Of a stretch of DNA of 10,415 nucleotides, positions 1 to 5,174 are shown one piece after another. Location: contig JBBRMQ010000151.1 in assembly GCA_038230775.1 (NCBI GenBank), positions 1 through 10,415 of the forward strand, given 5' to 3'. Source of the DNA: JBBRMQ01 sp038230775 (GTDB lineage: Bacteria > Acidobacteriota > Thermoanaerobaculia > Gp7-AA8). The stretch's first letter is position 1. Each line of letters opens with the position of its first letter. The notes under the pieces were generated by a model that had not been told where the DNA came from, searched no databases, and saw only the letters and a list, made by a program, of their open reading frames with translations. A program made the translations under genes and the position numbers.

Positions 1-85
1 ATCCCGCGGTCTCCAGCATTGCGCCGAGCAGTTCGCGGATGTCAGCGTCATCGTCGATGACGAGCGCCGTTCTACCGTTGGTCAT
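1..85 (-). CDS. Response regulator, N-terminal fragment (runs off left edge)
   Basis: Only the first 28 codons are in the window, starting at ATG 85-83 and reading leftward. The peptide begins MTNGRTALVIDDDADIRELL, which is beta-strand 1 and the acidic pocket of a CheY-like receiver domain: the Asp triplet at residues 11-13 normally holds Mg2+ near the phosphorylated Asp. The start is supported by a GGGGGAG Shine-Dalgarno (93-99) seven bases upstream. It overlaps the end of the hybrid kinase gene by 14 bases, so it is probably translationally coupled to it. By context it is the likely final phosphoacceptor of the HPt/hybrid-kinase relay. The phosphorylated Asp and any output domain lie outside the window, so it could be a single-domain receiver or a full regulator. 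Confidence 0.85.
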   Translation of the reverse strand, partial: MTNGRTALVIDDDADIRELLGAMLETAG

Positions 86-1289
86 TGCGTGACTCCCCCG
101 GTTGAAGCTCGGCGATTGCTGTCAGAAGCGTGTCGCCGTCGAACGGCTTCTGAAGAAAGCGCGTCCGACGGTCGGCGATCGCCTCGTGAACGGCGCGGCG
201 GTCGCCATGGCCGGTCGCGAAGATGATCGGAAGAAAAGGATGCTCTTTCCGGAGGCTCCGATAGACCACTGAGCCGTCCATGTCCGGCAGGCCGAAATCG
301 AGCAGCACGACGTCGGGATGAAACCGCTCGACCGCACCTGCCGCCTCTCCGCCGGTGCCGACGGAGACAACCCGCATGCCCACGCAGTTGAGCAGCCCGG
401 TGATGCCTTCAACGATCGGCTGCTCATCTTCGATCATCAACAGCGTCCGTCCTCGGACGTTCGAAGAGGCGATGACGGCCGCTCCTCCCATGCCGCAGGG
501 AGCGCCCGCTCTGGGCAGGAACATGTGAAACGTGGTTCCGCGAGACGGCTCGCTTTCGGCGAAGATGAATCCCCCGTGCTGCAGGAGAACCTGGTGCGCT
601 ACCGCGAGCCCCAGTCCGGTTCCACCGCTCTTTCTCGTAGTGAAGAGTGGCTCGAAAGCGCGTTGCAGCACATCGGCGGTCATGCCGCGGCCCGTGTCCG
701 AAACCGAGAGCTGCACAAAATCCTCCGCATGCGGGACGACCCCGAATGCAAATGCGGCATCGACGGAAGGCGCCTTTGCGCGAATCGTCAGCGTTCCGCC
801 AGCGGGCATCGCATCTCGTGCGTTGGCGACGAGATTCGCCATCACCTGCGACAGCTGCGCTTCGTCCGCAACGACACATGTGCCGTGCGGCTCGATCGTG
901 GAAACGATCTGCACAGAGTTTCCAACGACGGTCTCCGCCTCTGGCGCGAACTTCAACCACCATTCGCCGAGATCCACGAGCGCGGTCACGGGCTGTGCGG
1001 GCTGCGTGAAGCGGAGAATGTCCGATGCAATCCGTTTTCCGCGCTGAATCGAGTTCGCGATGTGCCAAGCGCCCTTGGTGATGACCGAGGGTGTGGCGTC
1101 CGGCCGCTGCATCAACTCGGTGAAGGGCTGCATGCCCATGAGCACATTGTTGAACTCGTGGGCCACCGTGGCCGCCAGGCGTCCCAGGCTGCTGAGGCGG
1201 TTCGCCTGCGCCAGTTGCGCGACGTGATGATTGCCGTAACCACGCCGTCGGCGACGACGTTGCGTGCCACGACCTCGAATGACCTCCAC
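72..1289 (-). CDS. Hybrid histidine kinase, C-terminal part (HisKA-HATPase-REC), frameshifted from its PAS part
   Basis: This frame encodes the catalytic half of a hybrid sensor kinase. From the ATG at 1289 the first ~25 residues are Arg-rich, look non-native and overlap the tail of the PAS part in another frame. The real protein resumes about residue 26. The phosphoacceptor His44 lies in VAHEFNN (HPK4/NtrB-like H-box). The ATPase domain has an N-box (NLVANARDAMP, N152/N156), G1 box (DTGRG, ~198-202), F-box (FEPLFTTRK) and G2 box (GGTGLGLA, ~222-229). A receiver domain follows from ~281 with E287/D288, phosphoacceptor D331 (LLDFGLPDMDG), T359 and K381 (FLQKPF). It lacks its own sensor and has no good start of its own, so it is best read as the 3' part of the gene beginning at 2641, giving a joined protein of about 856 residues. 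It overlaps the downstream response regulator by 14 bases. Domain calls are very secure; independent translation from 1289 is doubtful. Confidence 0.85.
   Translation of the reverse strand: MEVIRGRGTQRRRRRRGYGNHHVAQLAQANRLSSLGRLAATVAHEFNNVLMGMQPFTELMQRPDATPSVITKGAWHIANSIQRGKRIASDILRFTQPAQPVTALVDLGEWWLKFAPEAETVVGNSVQIVSTIEPHGTCVVADEAQLSQVMANLVANARDAMPAGGTLTIRAKAPSVDAAFAFGVVPHAEDFVQLSVSDTGRGMTADVLQRAFEPLFTTRKSGGTGLGLAVAHQVLLQHGGFIFAESEPSRGTTFHMFLPRAGAPCGMGGAAVIASSNVRGRTLLMIEDEQPIVEGITGLLNCVGMRVVSVGTGGEAAGAVERFHPDVVLLDFGLPDMDGSVVYRSLRKEHPFLPIIFATGHGDRRAVHEAIADRRTRFLQKPFDGDTLLTAIAELQPGESRNDQR
93..99 (-). promoter_or_regulatory. Ribosome binding site of the response regulator fragment
   Basis: On the minus strand this reads GGGGGAG, seven bases before the ATG at 85. 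It lies inside the last codons of the upstream kinase gene and fixes the regulator's start. Confidence 0.6.
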
Positions 1290-2641
1290 GAGCCGTCGTG
1301 ATGACGCAGCCGTATCTCAATCCTTCCGTCTGCGGCCGGATCTTCGACGTGATGCTTGAGAAATTGCGACGCTCGTTGTCCATCGCCCTCGTGGACGAGA
1401 TCGATGAAGGCGGTACCGGTCATGGATTCTGCGGAAATTCCAAGCAACCGATCCATTGATGGGCTGAAATAGCGCACCGCTCCATCCGGATCGATGATGG
1501 CGATGAGATCGGACGCGTTCTCGATGATCGTCCGGAAGCGCGCTTCACTGCGACGAACCGCGGCGTGCGACTCCTCGCGTTCGGTGATGTCCCGGGCGAG
1601 AACTCGGGCAATCGGCGCGCTCACGCCTTCCGTCCGGACGCAGGTGTTGTACTCCCACAACGTGCTACTGCCGTCGCTCGCGACGATCGTGATCGTGCCG
1701 TCCGCGGAGCCCTCGTCTCGAAGACGCCGGACATACTCGGCGAAGAGAGGCTCATTGCCAGCACGGAAGTGCTCGGTCACGTTGTGTCCGAGAAGCTCCG
1801 CGGCCGGAACGTGCAGCGCTTTGCCCGCAGCGGCGTTCGCCGACAGAATCGTTCCATTCAGATCGTGCGTACCGATCAGATCGTGAGAGTTTTCGACCAG
1901 GTCGCGGTAGCGGTCCTCGCTGGCTCGCAACGCGTCTTCCGATTGGCGTCGCTTGCTGATATCTCGGATGGCCACCACGCGCTCACCGTTCGGGATAGAG
2001 GTACCACAGACCTCGACGGTTAAGGTTGTCCCGTCCTTTCGGAGCGCAGAGGTATCGTAACGGGTCGTGTCCTTCAGGCGAACGTGCTCGCGGACATGGG
2101 CGCGTTCCTCCACGGCAATCAACGCTTCATACGGCATTCCGATCAGGTCCTCGACTGCGTAGCCGAAGATGGCGGCAAATGCGTCATTGACCTCGATGAG
2201 TCTCCCGTCCTTGTGCACGCACATTCCATCGAAGGCCACGTGAGCCAGAGTGCGAAGACGATCCTCGCCGTTTCTCTGCTGCCGCTCATGGAGGCGGCTC
2301 CCACTCAGATCGCGAAGAACGAGGATGCGGAGCGAGGAGCCGGGAATCGTCACGCCCCGCGTCTGCACGGGAACACGGTCCCCATTGATCCGCAGTACGA
2401 CCGTCTCGGGAGAATCGTCGTGAAACTGTTCGCGCATCTCGGGAGCGATGAACTGAACGATCTTCCTGCCAAGCACGGCGGCGACATCGGAGCCGAAGAT
2501 CGCTGCGCAGGTCTCGCTGACCTGAACGATGATGCCGTCGTCGTGAACCAGAACGCCGTCGAACGCCGCCTGGCAAAGCAGGGCGAAAATGTCAGTCGCC
2601 GGAGGCGCCTCCGCCAGGGTGTTAAGCAGCGGAGACCTCAC
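1112..2641 (-). CDS. Hybrid histidine kinase, N-terminal part: four PAS domains, frame broken near 1213
   Basis: The frame stays open upstream to 2947, but that part is a shadow of the HPt gene. I place the start at GTG 2641-2639, which overlaps the HPt stop by 20 bases and sits just before the first PAS residues (LLNTLAEAPPATDIFALL). No strong Shine-Dalgarno is visible, consistent with coupling to HPt. Four PAS modules follow at about residues 18-115, 127-235, 243-360 and 366-474. Typical joints are RDISKRRQSEDALRASEDRY and RDITEREESHAAVRRSEARF, the short linkers between serial PAS domains. No transmembrane segment is visible, so the sensor is probably cytosolic. After AIITSRN (~residue 476) the frame turns into Arg/Trp/Ser-rich nonsense that stops at 1112, while the histidine-kinase core continues in another frame (72-1289). 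The ligand is unknown; no haem- or flavin-specific residues stand out. Confidence 0.82.
   Translation of the reverse strand: MRSPLLNTLAEAPPATDIFALLCQAAFDGVLVHDDGIIVQVSETCAAIFGSDVAAVLGRKIVQFIAPEMREQFHDDSPETVVLRINGDRVPVQTRGVTIPGSSLRILVLRDLSGSRLHERQQRNGEDRLRTLAHVAFDGMCVHKDGRLIEVNDAFAAIFGYAVEDLIGMPYEALIAVEERAHVREHVRLKDTTRYDTSALRKDGTTLTVEVCGTSIPNGERVVAIRDISKRRQSEDALRASEDRYRDLVENSHDLIGTHDLNGTILSANAAAGKALHVPAAELLGHNVTEHFRAGNEPLFAEYVRRLRDEGSADGTITIVASDGSSTLWEYNTCVRTEGVSAPIARVLARDITEREESHAAVRRSEARFRTIIENASDLIAIIDPDGAVRYFSPSMDRLLGISAESMTGTAFIDLVHEGDGQRASQFLKHHVEDPAADGRIEIRLRHHDGSWRSFEVVARNVVADGVVTAIITSRNWRRRTASAAWDAWRPRWPTSSTMCSWACSPSPS
1205..1220 (-). other. Frameshift junction inside the hybrid histidine kinase
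   Basis: Reading the minus strand, the PAS frame is sensible up to codons for TSRN (AAC at 1216-1214). Sensible kinase sequence (AQANRLSSLGRLAATVAHEF) resumes in the frame shifted by -1 from about 1213. Adding one base after AAC would give SRN-x-AQANRLSSLGRL, the normal spacing between a last PAS domain and an H-box. No X-XXY-YYZ slippery heptamer is present, so a one-base deletion (real or a sequencing error) fits better than programmed frameshifting. Confidence 0.75.
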
Positions 2642-3032
2642 TGAGAGCGGCTGCCGCAACCTGTTCTTCCGCGGGCTCCAGAACGGTGCGAGCCGTCCAC
2701 AAAGCAGGCGCGTCGACGGCCAGCGCGGTTCGGAGCTGATCGACGAGGAATGCGAGATAGGACAACGTCTCGCGATCGAGCGAGGCGTGATTGTGCTGCG
2801 CGCACACTTCTTCGGCTTCACGCGCGGCCGCAGCAACTGCGCAGAGGTCGTACGTGCCCGCGGTCCCCGCGAGGGTGTGAAACTGCCGTTCCAGCCGATC
2901 GGCCGCCTGCGTCTCACCTTCCACGCACTGCCCGAGCGTTCCTGCAATCGCGGCGATGCGGTCGGGCATCTTCTGCACGAATCGCTGCTTGAGATCGAAG
3001 ATTTGCCCTTTCAGACTGGTGACAGCATCCAT
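2622..3032 (-). CDS. Stand-alone HPt (histidine phosphotransfer) protein
   Basis: A 136-residue soluble protein with the HPt four-helix signature. The N-terminal helix reads FDLKQRFVQKMPDRIAAIAG. The phosphorylatable His is H52 in RQFHTLAGTAGTYDL, matching the family pattern H-x-L-(K/A)-G-x-x-x-x-x-G, and is followed by a helix ending REAEE (usual AxxLE position). HPt proteins carry phosphate from the receiver domain of a hybrid kinase to a separate response regulator. The usual Lys after the H-x-L is Ala here. The ~25-residue Ala/Val-rich tail beyond residue 110 is not part of the core fold. The ATG at 3032 has an excellent Shine-Dalgarno. It is the first gene of the leftward operon, and its 3' end overlaps the hybrid kinase start by 20 bases. 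The GTG-started kinase downstream and the receiver at the edge complete a relay. Confidence 0.88.
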   Translation of the reverse strand: MDAVTSLKGQIFDLKQRFVQKMPDRIAAIAGTLGQCVEGETQAADRLERQFHTLAGTAGTYDLCAVAAAAREAEEVCAQHNHASLDRETLSYLAFLVDQLRTALAVDAPALWTARTVLEPAEEQVAAAALSEVSAA

Positions 3033-3156
3033 GGCACAGCTCCTTTAGAAGCGGGCTTGAGGCCCAATTCGGTGGACTGCCGTATCAGTGCTGCGGAAGG
3101 GCGAAAGAAATACAGACGAGATGTATTTTTTTCGGCGCCGGGTGGACTCCATCGAT
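3033..3156. promoter_or_regulatory. Divergent intergenic region between the HPt/kinase operon and the kai operon
   Basis: These 124 bases separate two operons facing away from each other, so promoters for both must lie here or within the gene ends. The AT-richest patch is 3102-3133 (AAAGAAATACAG and a run of seven T at 3125-3131), the most likely place for promoter melting or regulator binding. I could not identify a convincing -35/-10 pair on either strand. The octamer GGTGGACT occurs at 3071 and 3141, but the copies are too short to call an operator. Confidence 0.4.
3040..3046 (-). promoter_or_regulatory. Strong ribosome binding site of the HPt gene
   Basis: On the minus strand this reads AAAGGAG, seven bases before the ATG at 3032. 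It is the best Shine-Dalgarno on the left side and confirms the HPt start. Confidence 0.75.
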
Positions 3157-4890
3157 ATGAGACCTGCCCCTTCACCCGTGGCCAACCTTCAAGCCAAGGC
3201 ACAGACCGGGATCGCCGGCTTCGACGAGATCACGGACGGAGGTCTTCCGCACGGTCGTACGACCCTGCTCCTTGGCGGACCTGGTTCAGGAAAGACGATC
3301 TTCGGACTGCAGTTCCTGGCGCATGGCGCCCAACGCTGTAAGGAGCCGGGGATCTTCGTCGCGTTCGAGGAGACGTCGGACCGCATCGTGGCCAACGCCG
3401 CGAGCTTCGGCTGGAAACTCGATGAATTGCGGCGGAGCAAACTGCACTTCATCGACGCGCAGCCATCTCCCGACCTCGTGCAGTCGGGAACGTTCGACTT
3501 GAGCGGAATGCTTGCAGCGCTGGAAGCGAAGGCCAATCAGATGGGCGCGCGACGCATCGTTTTCGATGCGCTCGACATCGTGCTGGCACTCCTGCCCGAT
3601 GCGGCCGCCAAGAGACGTGAGATCTACCGGCTTCACGAGTGGCTGCTGAACCGCGATCTCACGGGTGTCATCACCGCGAAATGGGGTGGCGACGAAGCGA
3701 GCTCCTTCAGCACACAACCGTTCGGCTTCATGCAGTTCATGGTGGACTGCGCGGTCATTCTGACGCACACGATGGTGCACGGCGTCTCGCACCGAAACCT
3801 CCGCGTGCAGAAGTATCGCGGCTCGAGCTTCGACGAAAACGAATCGCCTATCGTGATCGGCAGGACCGGTCTCGAAATCGCCACCGCGCCGGCGCTCGAT
3901 CGCTTGCACGCGAAAGTAAGCAACGAGCGGGTGTCCAGCGGCATCCAGCGACTCGATACGATGCTCGGTGGAGGTTTCTATCGCGGAGCGAGCGTTCTGA
4001 TCACGGGTTTTCCCGGTACGGCGAAGACGACGTTGAGCGGAGCCTTCGCGGAAGCGGCATGCGAACGCGGCGAGCGAACGCTGTTCGTGAGCTTCGATTC
4101 GGATTCCAACGAAGTGGTCCGCGACCTGGCGTCGGTCGGAATCCGCCTCCAGCGCTTCATCAAGACCGGTCAGCTTCTCATGGCGTCCGCGCGCACGATC
4201 AGCGGCAGCTCGGAGACGTACCTGGTCAGGATCAAGTCGATCGCCAAGGAACATGGCGCGCGCTGTCTGGTCATCGATCCGGTATCGACATGGTCGCGAT
4301 CCGGTAACGATCACAGCGCCCACGGTGTCGGCGAAAGGCTCATCGACTGGGCGAAGGCGGAAGGGATCACGATGGTCTGCACGAGCCTTCTCGACGAGAT
4401 GGCCAGTCAGGAGGCTGGCGGCTCCTCCCAGCAGATCTCCTCGCTCGCTGACACATGGATTCACCTGAGCTACCTGGTGCAAGCCGGCGAGCGCAACCGC
4501 GGCTTGTCGATCATCAAATCTCGCGGCACCGCACACTCGAATCAGGAGCGCGAGCTCATCCTCAGTGATGCCGGCGTCACCCTGACCGACACGTACACCG
4601 CCGGCGGAGAAGTGCTGATGGGCACCATGCGTTGGGAAAAGGAGAGCGCCGAACGCGTTGCGCACGAGGTCACCGAAGTGGCGGCGAAGCTCAAGCGCGT
4701 CCGGCTCGACGCCGAAGAAGCGGAGCTCGGCGTGCGCGTGAAGTCGCTGCAGGTGGAGCTCCACGCGAAACAGGTGGAGAACGCTCTCCTCGCACGCACG
4801 ACGGCAACGCGGCTCGGGGAAGTGTCGCGCGGTCGAACACGCCTTCGCGAACTGCGTGGCGCGGACGCAACCATTCCGGAGACCAAGTGA
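3157..4890 (+). CDS. kaiC: KaiC-like double-RecA ATPase/autokinase with C-terminal coiled coil
   Basis: A 577-residue protein with two KaiC/RecA-type domains. CI: TGIAGFDEIT, Walker A GGPGSGKT (residues 40-47), catalytic Glu pair E71-E72 (VAFEETSD), Walker B RRIVFDALD (~D137). CII: Walker A GFPGTAKTT (284-292), Walker B CLVIDPVST. The KaiC phosphosite segment reads QQISSLADTW, placing S428 and S429 where cyanobacterial KaiC has S431 and T432. The CII position of the Glu pair reads FDSD, so E-E is replaced by D-S. The tail (~493-567) is a charged heptad-like coiled coil not found in cyanobacterial KaiC but common in KaiC-like proteins elsewhere. Start: ATG 3157, with GGTGG at 3141 and the usual short leader before TGIxGFDEIT. 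ATG 3121 and GTG 3088 are in frame but have weaker ribosome binding sites. First gene of the kai operon; it overlaps kaiB by 4 bases. Whether it forms a clock, an hourglass or a stress timer cannot be read from sequence. Confidence 0.93.
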   Translation: MRPAPSPVANLQAKAQTGIAGFDEITDGGLPHGRTTLLLGGPGSGKTIFGLQFLAHGAQRCKEPGIFVAFEETSDRIVANAASFGWKLDELRRSKLHFIDAQPSPDLVQSGTFDLSGMLAALEAKANQMGARRIVFDALDIVLALLPDAAAKRREIYRLHEWLLNRDLTGVITAKWGGDEASSFSTQPFGFMQFMVDCAVILTHTMVHGVSHRNLRVQKYRGSSFDENESPIVIGRTGLEIATAPALDRLHAKVSNERVSSGIQRLDTMLGGGFYRGASVLITGFPGTAKTTLSGAFAEAACERGERTLFVSFDSDSNEVVRDLASVGIRLQRFIKTGQLLMASARTISGSSETYLVRIKSIAKEHGARCLVIDPVSTWSRSGNDHSAHGVGERLIDWAKAEGITMVCTSLLDEMASQEAGGSSQQISSLADTWIHLSYLVQAGERNRGLSIIKSRGTAHSNQERELILSDAGVTLTDTYTAGGEVLMGTMRWEKESAERVAHEVTEVAAKLKRVRLDAEEAELGVRVKSLQVELHAKQVENALLARTTATRLGEVSRGRTRLRELRGADATIPETK

Positions 4891-5174
4891 GCCGGCGCGG
4901 ATTGTTGAAGTTCCGTCTGTTTGTGGCCGGTGAGGCGTTGAACTCCACGCAAGCCGTCACGAATCTCACGGCAATCTGCCGGGACTATCTGCCCGACCGT
5001 CACGAGATCGAGATCGTGGACGTTTTTCGCGAGCCTCTTCGCGCATTGGCGGAAGGCATCCTGATGACGCCGACGCTGGTCAAACTGGCGCCCTCGCCTA
5101 CGCGGAAGATTGTCGGAACGCTCAGCCATATCGAGCCGGTCCTGCTGGCTCTCGGCCTGAAAGGGGCAGCTTGA
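4887..5174 (+). CDS. kaiB: KaiB-like protein
   Basis: A 95-residue protein that aligns with cyanobacterial KaiB without gaps: KFRLFVAGEALNS matches the first strand, EIVDVFREP the second strand and loop, and ILMTPTLVKLAPSPTRKIVG the Pro-rich fold-switch region (P62, P69, P71). KaiB binds the KaiC CI ring in a thioredoxin-like fold and, in cyanobacteria, competes with the SasA kinase there. Here residues 88 and 90 are Ala and Gly instead of Gly and Asp, and the acidic C-terminal tail is absent; both could favour the thioredoxin-like state. The start is GTG 4887, overlapping the kaiC stop (GTGA), with GGAG five bases upstream (4878-4881). Extending the frame further upstream gives only an Arg-rich shadow of kaiC. 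The downstream kinase overlaps by TTGA. An alternative is the KaiB-like sensor domain of a split SasA, but the length and neighbours favour KaiB. Confidence 0.93.
   Translation: MSRRGLLKFRLFVAGEALNSTQAVTNLTAICRDYLPDRHEIEIVDVFREPLRALAEGILMTPTLVKLAPSPTRKIVGTLSHIEPVLLALGLKGAA

Noticed and set aside
1205..1220. Programmed -1 ribosomal frameshift
   Set aside because: The junction sequence contains no slippery heptamer and I saw no obvious downstream pseudoknot; a one-base deletion is simpler.
318..1301. 327-codon plus-strand open frame opposite the HisKA/HATPase/REC part
   Set aside because: Its translation has no domain, while the minus strand carries intact H, N, G1, F, G2 and receiver motifs.
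2642..2947. Upstream extension of the PAS kinase frame by 102 codons
   Set aside because: It is Arg/Ser/Pro-rich without domain character and lies opposite-frame over the well-supported HPt gene; the GTG at 2641 fits the first PAS domain.
3071..3148. Octamer GGTGGACT repeated at 3071 and 3141 as an operator pair
   Set aside because: Only eight bases match, the spacing (70 bases) is not a whole number of helical turns, and chance recurrence is plausible.
3088..3156. Longer KaiC start at GTG 3088 or ATG 3121
   Set aside because: The added residues are basic and unlike KaiC N-termini, and neither start has a well-placed Shine-Dalgarno; ATG 3157 gives the normal leader length. Not fully excluded.
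3286..4764. 492-codon minus-strand open frame across kaiC
   Set aside because: It is a shadow of the KaiC reading frame: Arg/His/Glu-rich, without motifs, as expected in GC-rich DNA.
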